A DNA stretch of 64,000 nucleotides from Chrysomallon squamiferum (Eukaryota > Mollusca > Gastropoda > Neomphalida > Peltospiridae). The DNA is taken from positions 28,076,322-28,140,321 of the forward strand of contig CM022671.1 of assembly GCA_012295275.1 (NCBI GenBank), given 5' to 3'. Positions 1-13,400 of the stretch are shown here, in pieces. The notes beneath the pieces are model-generated. The model was not told the origin of the DNA and searched no databases. It worked only from the letters and a program-made list of their open reading frames with translations. The number at the start of each line of letters is the position of its first letter. Within the stretch, counting starts at the first letter, position 1. The position numbers and the translations under genes were made by a program.

Positions 1-103
1 AATAATAAGAAGAAAAAGAAGAAAAATAAAAAGGTTCACACGCTCATATTCACGCACGCACGCATGCACACCCACCCACACACACACAAACTTGTTAGTT
101 CAA

Positions 104-145
104 CCTTGTGTAAACACATCAAGGTGTTCAGATTCTAACATATCT
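104..145 (-). pseudogene. Partial duplicate of STX1 exon 7
   Basis: On the minus strand this stretch reads in frame M-L-E-S-E-H-L-D-V-F-T-Q-G. It aligns without gaps over 38 nt to the 3' half of exon 7 ([13 protein letters not shown]), with about 30 of 38 bases identical, the differences clustered in the middle. The 5' half of the exon, including the Leu-Glu hinge, is missing and replaced by AT-rich repeat ending in TATTAG. After the final G an in-frame TGA follows, and the strong GAGTAAGT donor of exon 7 has become GGTTGAAC. It is most likely a decayed tandem exon copy. A functional cassette that truncates the protein is possible but less likely. Confidence 0.6.
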
Positions 146-335
146 AATATTTAAATAAATAAATAAACAAATAAACAAATAAAAAAATAAAATAATATAA
201 ATAAATGAACTGAAGTCATTAAATATTTTTTAAAACTCACTGAGTTAGCAACTGTCCAAATACAGCATGATTTCAAGATCTTGTCCTCTAATAAACAATT
301 ACAACTAAAATGAACAGAATCTGTTAACAACTTAC

Positions 336-1061
336 TCCTTGTGTAAATATAGCTGGGTTCCCAGATTCTAACATGTCTTCTAATTCTTCATTTGTTGTTG
401 TTCTACCAGCTGAAAGGAGAAAATAAATATTTCCATCATTTTTTTATCTTTTTTTTTCTTCTGAAAACCAAAATTTATTTTTTCACAAATTAAAATAAAA
501 TACATCATAAAAAATAATAAATCTGCAGACCATTCCTTCACCATTAATTTAGTTAATTTGATTTGAAAAATGTATATTCATATTAGAAGAAGTGGGAAAA
601 AGGTTCAAATTAAAATGGAGTATATACATGTTATATTAGTATTTAAATTCTGAATTTGTTTTTTTAATTTAATGTTTAATCTCAATAAATATTACTGACA
701 TCGATATTCAATGTCCTGTCATTGGTGATTTTAGTTCTAATTAATAGTAACCACTGGTCAAACAATATGATGATTTATACAACATTCTACAAGAAAATTA
801 ATTATTTATTAGAAAGAAGTAATAAAATAAATTAAGATAATCATAATGACTCATATTATATATATTAATGTAGATAAATTAGTTTTCCAAACAATTAACG
901 AAAAAGATATACCAATATGTTTTAAAAATGTAATTTGATATATCACAATACCACAAAACTATCAGATAATGTATTTCATTATCTCAAAAGATTTGATATA
1001 TGTTAAGAACAATGCACATGCTCTGCCAAAAATACATTTAAAAGAAACACAGAAAACAGAA

Positions 1062-1106
<45 letters not shown>

Positions 1107-2729
1107 TCCCATGACAAATAAAAATATTAAATTTCAATACTTTGCTTTACCAATTTCCATTTGAAATAAAAAATTCTGAATGTTTTTTTTGTTTTTTTTT
1201 AAATTTAATATATTCTTTTATCAAATTTCCTTTGGGTTTTTAATATATAAATTTTACTTGATAAATACCAATTTTTAATTCTAATATATTCATATGTAAA
1301 CAGCTGCAAAGAAAGGTGTTGTAATTAGCACAAATTATGCAACACAGAGAAAGAATGAAAGAAAGAAGAAAAAACGGTGCTGATAACAAAGCACATTGCC
1401 ATGCAAAATACTAAATTTTTATTGAGTCAAACATTCTTTCCATCATTTTTGTTTTAAAATGATTAGCTTTAACATCTCCATTTGTTTTTTTCTTTAGACC
1501 TATATTTTCAAATCAGATGAATGTTCAAAGTAGCAGTGGTGAATAAAATGATTTACTCTAAGTTTCAAAATAAATATAAAAAAACAAAAACAAACAAAAG
1601 AGTGCAGATAAAATTGTATTTGGTTTTTGTTTTTTCTTTAGCAATATTTGTGAATTAATACAATTTTGTCATCATCATTTTTTTTCTTTATTTTCTTTTT
1701 TTTCTTTTTGAAAACCATTTATATGAGAAGGGCATCTGCTTTGTTAGCCTTCAGCGTAATACTCCATTTTATTTTGGCCGAATTAGAACATCTGACAACC
1801 AAAACATTTTGTCATTATACTGATCAATGAATTTTAAGTACAAGTTTCATAACAACATGTAACATTGATTCTGCAAACATCATGCATGGTCATGCATTTT
1901 CATAACAATGAATTACTCCATAAAAGTTACGAGCAGCAAAAGGGGGAGCCAGTGAGAAATAACTGGACATCTTGTCAGACAGAGCTGTGGTACAAGTTGC
2001 ACTTAGCAGAACTCAAAAATAACATAAATGTTTATACATACAAACACTGCAAACTAAAGCTACTGAACGGAGTGATATAGTTACTGCATAATATTCAACG
2101 TTAACAACAGGAATGAATTTTTCTGGATTTTTTCTTTTTTTCTTGTCAATTATAAAAAAATTATATATTTGAAAGAGAACTTACAAAAAAATACCATTAA
2201 AACTAATTAAAAATAAACAAACAATAACCTAAATTGATTTTACATTAATAATTTTTCTTTTTAGAATTATATTGATTTTTCTTTTTAATGAATGCAATTT
2301 AACTGGAATTAAAACAGTGGTGCATATCGAACAATTAATAACCAGCTTTGTAGTTCAGTTTTTCTTTGTAATTTAAACTGTGGTTTAACTGTTTAGCTAT
2401 TTACAGGAAGTACATGGTTTGAGATAACATGAAGGGAACTAAATAGCTGTAAAGGTCAAAGCAACTGAAAATGGCAGACAGATCACAATAAGTAGAAATG
2501 TCAGCCACTTTTTAAAACAATTTTCTCAATTACTAGCTGATGACAAGTTATAAATCTGGACAAAGCAGTGAATTGTTCTGGCTGAAAATTCTCTAAAGTT
2601 TGTAACAGAATGTTCACAGTTTTCAAAACTAAATTTATTATTTGATATTGGGAAATATTCAGTTAAAATTGAAGAAATCTCTTATTCTAAAATAAAAGGA
2701 AGAAATTTATTTTTGTTTTCATTTCACAA

Positions 2730-2764
<35 letters not shown>

Positions 2765-4445
2765 TAACCATTGTGATAATAAATTTCACACATTTGTTTT
2801 AATTTGTTCCAAAAATAAAACAAAGACATTATTCGTTTCTCTTTTCCTGATTGAAAATGTCTGCAGCTTTATTTTTAACTAATAAGCTGCGACATGTAAA
2901 GATTTTGCTCGAGGACAAAAAGAAAAATAGGTAATATGTAATTTCCTTGACATATTTTTATAAAAACACCCACTTGTAGTCTGTATTTAAAACAGAGCTA
3001 ATAATACAAGAACACGTTTACTTTTGTAGAATATTTTCCAGTAAAAAATCAAGTATTCCTAAAATAAATTAGTATTTTAATCATGACCTTTGAAAATCAA
3101 TTTCATTTAATTAATTTCTTAACAATATTTTCACATTTTGTTATTTTATTTTTGTCACGGCATGAAATAATTTCCTTTTGAAGTGCTTATATAAAGTTAA
3201 CTTTTTTTAAATATCATTTTCACATGTCGTCATTTAATTTTCTGTGACTTTAGATCATTCCCTTTTGAAATATTTAAACATAGCAGAATTTTAGTTTTCA
3301 TTATGAAGCTTCAATCAGAACTAATTATCTGCAAGTGATTTAAAAAAAAAAAAAATTTTTTTTAATAATAATAATAACTGTAAAAGAATGAGAAATCAGA
3401 ACTGATTATCACTGATTTGTTCCAGTAAGCATTATTATGCCTAAGCCAGATGAAATTCTGTCAGAACTGATATAAAAATAGTAAAAAACATGAGCCATGG
3501 TGCAACTTGCGCCACAAGACAGCCTGCCATGTAGAATGCGTCCAGCTACAATATCCTGCTTACTTATTTCCAGCTGCCTTTGGATTCTCCCTTTGCAGCG
3601 CTCCCTGTAGTCAATTTGACAAGCGTTGTAATCATTCATAACCTCGACAAATTTGCGTGATAACGTCGCATGCTAGGACAAAAAAAGAAGAAATTAGGAA
3701 TCATGAAAAAAAAATCAAAAAAAAAAAATCAACTAAAACACAAAACTCTGCAAAGGAACATCTACTGCAAAAAGTAAAAAATTGCTCAGTTTAAAAAATT
3801 AAATAAATAAATAAGTAAATAAATAAATAAAATGCTTCTATGTATCTACTTGACATTGCTCTATACAGCTAGTATCTTACTAATTTCCATTTGTCGTTGA
3901 ATACGAGACTTGCATCGGTCTCGGTAGTCGAGTTGTGCTTTGTTGTAATCGTTCATTACGTCTATAAACAGACGTGTTATTGTTGCGTGCTAAAACAAAA
4001 CACGGCATGTTAACAAGGACAACAGCAGAAATCTCCAGAGGATCATGTTGGAGCTGTTTCAAACTTAGAATTCTTAAAAATCTAAAATGTTAAGTATCTT
4101 TTAAAGAGAAAAAAAAAAAAAAAAAAAAAAAAATATCATGTATTTTCACTGAATTTGTGTGTTTAAAGAAAACTGATAAGATTTAAAATATGATTGTGAT
4201 TTTTAAAAAGGATAATAGGTACTCTTGAGGTCTTTAGCATGTGTTAATGTGACTTTATTTGATATTCTGTTGTTTTGGTATATCTCAAGATTAATAAGTT
4301 CTGTTATTTCCCTTTTGGAAGTCTTTCAAAATATTAAAAAATGTTTTTTCTTATTCTAAGCTTTATTTTTTTTTAAATATTAATCTGGGGAATATTTTTT
4401 AAATATATATTTAATATTCTTTTGTTTGCTATATCTCAAGATTAA

Positions 4446-4487
<42 letters not shown>

Positions 4488-7420
4488 GTTTACTTATCAA
4501 TCCTGTTTTTACCTTTTTCTATTTGTTTTTTAAAATATTAATTGTTTAGGTTTTTTATGAATTTTTTTTCACCCACCCCCCATGTAATGTTTCACTTGAA
4601 TATTCTGACACCTCATTGTCCTTACATAACTGTCAAATATGTCAAATGCGTAATCAACATTACATTAATTTCAGACTCAAGATCTTCACTGAAATTTAAT
4701 ACAACCATTATATGGATTTTATTTGTTTTTTATTTATTTAATTTTTTACATTTTCTTTCTTTTTTCTTTTTTAAATATTTAAAAGGAAATTTCATTTTTA
4801 TAATTTATATAAAGCATATTACTTTTTCAAAATATCTAATTGGTCATTTTGCTGTACATTCAATACTAGTTTTCAACCTTTGTACTGGAATGAATTAATG
4901 TTTACCTAACATCAGCACAAAAATACTTCAACTGTTACATAAATAAATAAATACATTTATAAAAAATATTTGCATTCAAAAATATTTTTAATATATATTG
5001 AAATTTGCAGTGATTTAGTTTTGTTTTTGTTTCTGAGCTTTCATGGTACCATTTGCTCACATAATTTTCTTTATTTCCAAACTATCTGGAGTAGTATTAA
5101 AAAAATATTTGCGTAATGACATCACAATTTTATTTTTCTACTGTTTTCATCATTCTTATAATAATATTACTTATGACTATTATAAAATAATTTTGATTTC
5201 ACTATACAATTTTATAATTTATTATTACTTTTTATTTTTATTACTATTATTTACTTTTTTCTTCTTTTGTAAAAAAAAAAAAAAATAACAAATATTAACT
5301 GCAGTTAAAAAAATAAAAAGCACTAATGGACTTACTTAAATAATTATTTTTAAAAAGATTACTTTTAGTACAAGATAATTCTGCAGTTTTAATTTCTTGT
5401 TTTTTTAATCTTATCTACATAAAATTTATTAAAATATTCACTCAAATGTTTCATGGCTATCTGCTAAGTTAAAAAAAAAGAAAAAAGAAAGACTTTTATA
5501 ACTCGTATAGAAATTATTATTTCAGTAATGGGTTAGCATTTATCAGTAATCAGACAGAGACAGAAAGAGAAAAAAAAAAAAAAAAAAATTTGAAACATCC
5601 ACAATGTTCCTACAATGAACAATAATTTAGTAACGAAATGATTGTTACAGTAATAAACATTTCTCAAAAATCAAAAGAGTTATTAAATTCCTTTAAGTCT
5701 ACCAAAAAGGCTCGACTTAAATTAAGCTAAACGGCTTTTAACTTTTCTTGTAGGGACTTGTGAAATTCTTTGTGTATTCTCCAGTGATTACGAGGAAAAT
5801 GATTAAAGTGACATATCCTTTCAGATTGCTAAGCTGTGCCCATTTCAAAGGAGCATTCAACATTAGCAATTCAGATTTGGCACTTTTTCTGATGAAGTTT
5901 AATGACTCTGAAATAAGAAAGGAGTTTCTGACAAAAACACTTTCCATCAACTGGTTCAGGGAAGTAATGACATCAAGAATATGTCTCGGCTGATGTAACT
6001 TTACCAAATCATTCATATGAACAGAAGAAGCAACTGCTCCAATCATTATGGCATTATTTAGTCGGAGACGAACAACTTTTCTAAATGCAAGCAAAATCTG
6101 GATCAGGTTAAAATAAACTGATAAATTATTGAAATGAAATAACATTAACAGATTACAATAACCTAACTTCAGAGTTTTTTCTTTTCATTTAAATCAGAAT
6201 AATTAAGATATTTAAATAAAATTGAAAATTCTGTTTAATAGGTAAGTAAAACAAGTTAAGTAATAAATGTCACAAACGATGAACTACTGAACACACACAG
6301 GTAAAGTGACTACTGAAGCTGTGATTCACGTCTATTGAAGTTACCTGCGTCTTCCTGATTCTCAGGTCAGCTGATGACTTGTTGGAATGCTCTTCTTGTT
6401 CAATGTTTTGTTCAATAACTGAAAAGAAAAAGAAATAAAAAATATATAAATTTAAGAAAAAAAAAATAATAATAAAAAATAATTAAATAAAATAAAAACA
6501 TCCTTCAACAATAATTTATTTTAAATAAATAAATAAATAAAAACATCCTTTGAAAATTCAATAAGACTTATTTTTTAATTCTCAAAATATTATGTTAAAA
6601 AATAATCTCATGCAGTAATATTTACTGAAATTTTATTTGTTCAATGAAATGTTTCTCTATCTTTTTTACTTTTCTTTTCTTTTAAAGAAGAATAAATATA
6701 TTCTTATTTATATGTCAGTAGAAATACAAAATATAATACTCCCAAATATATAGTCACGTTGAATAATTTTGAAATATCTTTAGTTTACTAATTAGATGGA
6801 AGTTCAATAAGTTTTAGTAATTATTATTATTATTATTATTTTTTATTTTTTTATTTAAAGTAATAAAATAAGTATTTGTACAAACAAGCCAATATATGAA
6901 AAAAAAAATTGTTTAAAAAGGACTTAAAAGTATTAAATTATTGATAAAATATTATTTTATTTCATAAAAACACAAAGGTCAATTATTTCAGATTTCAAGA
7001 TAATCAAATTACTGATTACTGAAATGCTGCAATATCAAAATTTTAAAATCTGAATAATTAATATGAACACACTCACAACACATGTACTTACATACAATAA
7101 CTGACTTATTAATTTTCAAATAAATATTCAGACTGCAAAATCTTTAAAGTATTGAAAAAGTGGTAGGTATCACACAATGAATTATTCATAAATGGTTTAC
7201 AGAGTCCTTATTTTTCATATCTTAATAGATTCAAATTACTGAAACATAACACACACATTAAGTATTCATAAGGTTTACAAACACAAATATCAATAACAGC
7301 TCCACATTTTCAATATTTTGGAATCAGATGATGTTGAAGTTATCCAAATCAAAGGTTTAATTTATTAACAGTTTTGTGATAAAAAAAATTTTAAATTTAT
7401 TTATTATTATTTTTGTTTCA

Positions 7421-7458
<38 letters not shown>

Positions 7459-10400
7459 TTATTTTATTTTTTTAAAAGTGTTTAGTGCAATGTAGAAACA
7501 ATATTAATTGAAAACAAATTTGTCTGCTTTTATTCAATTTCAAACAAATAAAATGGCAAAATTACAATTATAGAACTGTAGGCAGTATAAAATACTAGAC
7601 TTGGCCAGAAGATCAGGCATTAGAGTGAATCCTTATTGCACTGGTTAAACTATTTCTTCTGTAACCAATCATCCTATTTAACGCCTGTCATTATGGTTCT
7701 TAGCTCATGGAATGGTACATAAAAAAGATACATTTTACTGATAAATGATAAGTATCCAATCATATGATTAAACCTGATTCTCTCTCATATCCATTATGTA
7801 TGGAATGGTATAAAAATTTTACCTCCCCCTCTTCAAGCCCACTTCACCCTTCCCCACTTTGTTTATTATGAAATATATGATTTTTTATAACTTATGGAAA
7901 CGCTCACATCTCAAAAAACATCAGTATTTTTACAAAGTTTCTGTTCGATAGGTATTTATTCTTAGTCATAATAATTTAACTGAATTAGGTCAAAAGAGCC
8001 CCAATTTTAACAACTTGATAATTTAGCGCACAATCTCCTAAAAAAGTGAAAGGTGAAAGGCAACACTGGTCAGTAACAATTTTCATAAACTGCCGCCCCT
8101 ATCATCCTGCTGCCCTAGGCACTAGCCTAGAAAGTCTACGTGGGAACACCTAGAAACCATGATTATTAAAATGTGCAGAGGTGTTACCTAACATTTATTA
8201 ATTAACTAAACCACCTGAAAATACAGTTATTATATTTGGTTTGAAAATTACATGCAGTTAATAGCATCAAATGATGGATTTATTTCACATTTCAGCTAAG
8301 TCAACTAGTACAGGTAAATTACCCATCAATATTTACAGTAGATGTAGCAAAAAATTGATTGACAGTAGTTTTTTTTTTGTTTTTTTTTTAAAAATAAGAA
8401 AAATACAAAACAAAACAAAAAAAATATATATTTTAAAAAAACTAAAAAGAAAACTAAAAAACTACTCCCAATTAACTGTACATAGAAATAATTAAAATAA
8501 TAACAATTTCCAGTTTTTCAGTACAAATTTAAGGTATTCTAAAATAATTTGTAATTATTGGCAACAGCAGCTTACTGATTTTTCCAACTCCATAAACACA
8601 GCTGTCACCTTTTGTAACTTGTTTGTCATAGATGCATGTTAGAGAAAGCTGTGTGTCGGCAAGCTATGCCGAAGAGTTACAATTTTAAAATAAAAACGTC
8701 ACATTGAAAAAGCATCATCCTATTTTAATTGTTGATTATTTGAATTTCATACCGAATAACAAGATTATATAAAACAGAAATAAATGCCCCACAGTAACAG
8801 TGCTCTGTCCCCTTTGGTAGTAACATGACTACCAACTTGCTCTTCCCATCTAATAAATCTGTGAATACTATGCTGCTATACTATTGATTCATAATGCACT
8901 TGAAGTGAGTTTAACATTATAGAAAAGCCATTAATTATTAACGCCTGGTTATGAATTAAAAAATCAAATCACATGTTAAATCAGTATATGTTAGCTGTCA
9001 CACAGACAAGGAATCAGTTTCGTAATTGAAAACCCAGAAAAGCCAGACATCACCACGATTGTTGTTGCTTGTTATCAACCGTAAGTGTCTTGCTGACATC
9101 AACCGTGACGGCATCTAATTGTAACCTGCTGGTTCATAATTTCTGAAAACCTAAATCATCGTAAATCGGCAGAATTATGTAATTCAGATAATGGGAAAGA
9201 AGATGTTCTGTTTTCACGGTGAGCTGTTTTTCAAAATGAAGCTGGTTGTATACATTTTTTTTTACACATAACAATTAAACATTCCGAGAGAAAAAATATT
9301 AGAAGTAAAATCTGTTTGTCATGTCTGCACATTTAAAATTAAACTGCTACAAGTTTAAAAGATGAAAAAAACAAAAACAAAAAGAACAATAATAAAATAA
9401 AAAATAAAATATGTGCACATGCACATACGTGCATCTGTTTTTGTCTTTTTTAATTTATATATAAAATGAAAAAACATGAAAGAAATTGATGGATCATTTT
9501 CATATTAATTAAAGAATCTGTTACTTTTTGTGAAAGACACTGTAATACCATTACTGTAAAAATATATGATGAGAAAAGAGGAAAAAATTACAATTTGATT
9601 TTGAAGAAAATATTTACTGATAAACATACAGTTTGCCTTATTCAGAAACAGTACATTTAAATGTGATCAATAAATATCAATTTTTTTTTTTACCTTGTGT
9701 GCTGTTTGCACAAATGTGTTTATTATAGTAGTCACACAAAATTACATTTAAAATTTATTATTATCCTGAATTTTTAATAACAGCATTATTTATTTTTCTT
9801 TCAAGTTAAAAGAATATTTGTGCAAGATTATACATTTGATATTTATTATTTTCCTGAAATTTTAATCACATACTTCTGTTATTTTGTTTGTTTTGTTTTT
9901 TGTTTTTTTTCAGTTTAAAAGTTAAACTTTTTTAACTATATTACACTGCAAAAAATTAACACCAGTGGTTTTAAAACTCATGGACTTTTCATTTAGATTT
10001 ATTTATATACAACAAACAGCAGAATGTTAATAGCATTCAGTCCATTTCCCTCCTGTGTTTGAATGACAATCAGTTCAGCAAGTTCCTGCCTCACTTCCAT
10101 CTCGTAATTTTCCTGCTTCGAGAAGTGTGCAAAAGAACCATTAGCTTTATTAGGTTTATCCTGGGTGTGAAACTTTTCTTTTGTGATAGGAAAAGATTTA
10201 TAACAAACAAATGGGTCAGTAATATATTTGGTAGGAGCATTACCAAAAGCCAGCACATTGATATGGTAATGTTTACATTATTTAAAAATATCAATACTAA
10301 TAGTAATATTAATACTAATACCGATACTGGTAAACTGTGTGGCAGTAATAATAATGAAAAATTATTAGTAATGACGTGTAATATTTAATTAGATTTTTCT

Positions 10401-13400
10401 AGAAAGCTGAAAGTTGTAGAACTGAACATGAAGGTGTCACAGCATTAAAAATGAAATTGGGAGTGAAATGTTTCAGTGACAAACATTAACAGCAGATAAT
10501 ACATATTTAAAAATGAATGATCTAATGGATATAACCTCTGGATCAATATACAGTATGTGCACTGCCTTGATCCCAATCCATTTCCTTTTACAATAAAAAA
10601 ACCAAAAAAATTAAAAAAATTAAAAAATGAAGAAGAAAAAAAAAAAGGAAAGAAAAAAGAAATGAATAACAACAATCAAAACCTTTTATAAATAAAACGT
10701 CAATCCAAAAGAATGTGGCTTGAAGATTCATTATTGTTATGTCAGAGAATTATTTTAACTGTTTTCTTTCTTTTTGTTTTCCTTAAGCCTTTATTATTTT
10801 ATTTTATTTTTTTTAGAAATAAGACATCACAGATAGTTATGTTTTTAATAATGCTACTGTAATATAAAAGTATAACTGGTTGAAGATCAAATTATAAAAA
10901 TTAGAAATCATTTAAAAAAAATATTAAAAAATTAATAATAATAAAAATAACAACTGTCTTAATGTATTTATATTTCTTCCTTTTTTTCTCCAATAATTTT
11001 ATTAAAACAGTATCACATCTTAATTCCACAGCAAACTGCTCAGTTGCAAACACCAAATCTGACTTTAATCTGTCAAGCAACCTTTCTGCCTGATGGAAAA
11101 TAAAATAAAATGAAATTCAATGAGTCTACTCTGTACAATTCTGCCAACATTTGCAGGAAAACATGCAGAGGCAAACCCATTGGTAATACAATTTACCAAA
11201 TCTATTTTCGACTGCTACAGTTATGTGAATCTCAACTGTCTTACACACTGGCCACATCTGATTAGTTATGGTCACAAGCATCTGAATTCTGTGTTGACTT
11301 TCTTCTGGCTATGTTTACAAATGGAAATTTGGGTCCATAATAAGGTGAGGTAATGCAAAGCTTGATTATACAGCCTTTTGCAATGTTACTGAAGGCAAGA
11401 GGATAAGATATTCATTTGGCTGCAAGAAAAGCAAAACATTTTCAGTAATTGAAAAGTGAAAGAAAAACTATTGCAGCAGATGGAAGATTTGACTTTTTAA
11501 AAATGAATAGATCAAAAGATGCCAGTTAAGTGTCTAATAAAAAGATGAAAATTAATTCACAACTCAAAACTCTTCCTGTTTTTTTGCAGCATTTCTTTCT
11601 TCAAAATAATGTTCTGATTATAAATAACAAAAGGCAGTTTGTAAGATTCCTAAAACATTTTTTTAAATGTTTCCCGTCTTGTACTGTTTAATAATAAAAA
11701 TATATATATATATATATATATATAATAATAATAAAATAAAACAAAAATACTAAAAAAAACCTAAATAAATAAATAAATAAAATACAGAAATGTATCAAGA
11801 ATTCAGATTCTATATTTATGTCGACCCTATCATTATCAAGTGCAGATTCATGCAGGTTTCCTTTGTTTTACTTCCTAATTGAAACAGAATATCAATATTA
11901 AATCAAACAGATTTGTTATCAGCTGATGTGCAACAGACAGAAAAAGCAATTTCTGATGTTCAGCATTCTGGATTTGACAGCATAAAAATATTCAAACAAC
12001 ACATGAAGCCAACTCTTGATTGCTTTATATTTTGGATCAGTATTGATCTAGTGACGTTTTATCTACTTATTTCATGCACACAGATTGGATACTCAGTGAG
12101 TTATTTGTTACTGGTGAAGAGAACATTATAGCGTCCAGCATAAAAAATGTAATGAAACCTAATTGGCACAAATTCTGAGAACAGGAGAGTGATATATCTG
12201 GTTTCAAATTTACAATATAATGTACGTGGAGGATTACTCGGTGTTAACATTTGAGCATTTTAATGAGAATGGTCGAATGGAAGATATAACCTGAATCAAT
12301 CAACTATCAGTATTGTGATTTTAATAGGAAATGTATGATCAGGAATCTCATTATATATACATATATATAAAATATAAAACTAGGCATTATAATACATTGA
12401 CAAATTTTAGCTCAATTTACCAATATAACATAATTTTTGGTATTGTATTAATGATGACAATAATTCAACTTGATCTGTTCTAGAGAAAGCATGCTGTGAT
12501 GCTGGAATATTTTCACTTTTAATAATTAATAGGCCTGCACTAGTTCAACAGAAACTGTTCAGATATCAACCATTAACTAAGCAGCCACCTATAAACACAA
12601 TACAACGTAAAACCATTTAACCTAGACATTTCTTGGTCTCTACATCCAAATGATTAAAGGCTGGAAGAAGAGGAAGAAGCAGCAAAATCAGAAATGGTCA
12701 AGCTACTTCATGAATAGGCTAATGTGTCAAACACTGAGGCAGTTCTATGTATGTACGTCTCTGCAGAATTCAAGATGGCAAAGCAAATACAATTAGAGCT
12801 CTCCGGCTATTCTAAACAGCCAGACTTTCTCCACTGGGAATGTGGATGATTTAACATGTCAGTGTCCATCTTCACCAGTTTGTTTTAATACATTTCCTCA
12901 GACCTTGGTCACAAGTATACAATCTCTTGCCACACGGGCTCATATACAAGCGAGATTGAATGGCCATCTGTAGCAGTTCATGTTGTAAATTAAAGGAAAA
13001 GAAAACACTGACAATCACTACTGACTGTACATTACAGTTAAACACTCGGCATCTTACCATGCCTGTTAGAAAAATGTATAACTGTTACTAGGGACATTTT
13101 AGGTTGATTCCAGCATTCATTTTGATCTTTCTGAATTGCCTATTTTTGTAAATGTTGTAATAAAAAAAAATATTTATACACACAGCAAAATAAAATTCTT
13201 CTATAATCATTAATTAATTTTATATTAAATTTATCTTTTTCAGAATTCAAAATACATGATCTAATTGACTAATATTACAAATGGTGAAGGTTACTGAAAT
13301 AAGCCAATTATTTGCAATCTTTAGTTTTTCTCTCTTTTTTTGTTTTAAGGTTAATAAAGAAAACGTTAGAATAAAAAGAAGATTATGCAATTGCGGACTG

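Noticed and set aside
4542-5288. Two Phe/Ile-rich plus-strand open frames that look like membrane proteins
   Set aside because: The hydrophobic appearance comes from T-rich intron sequence. There is no complexity, start context or homology.
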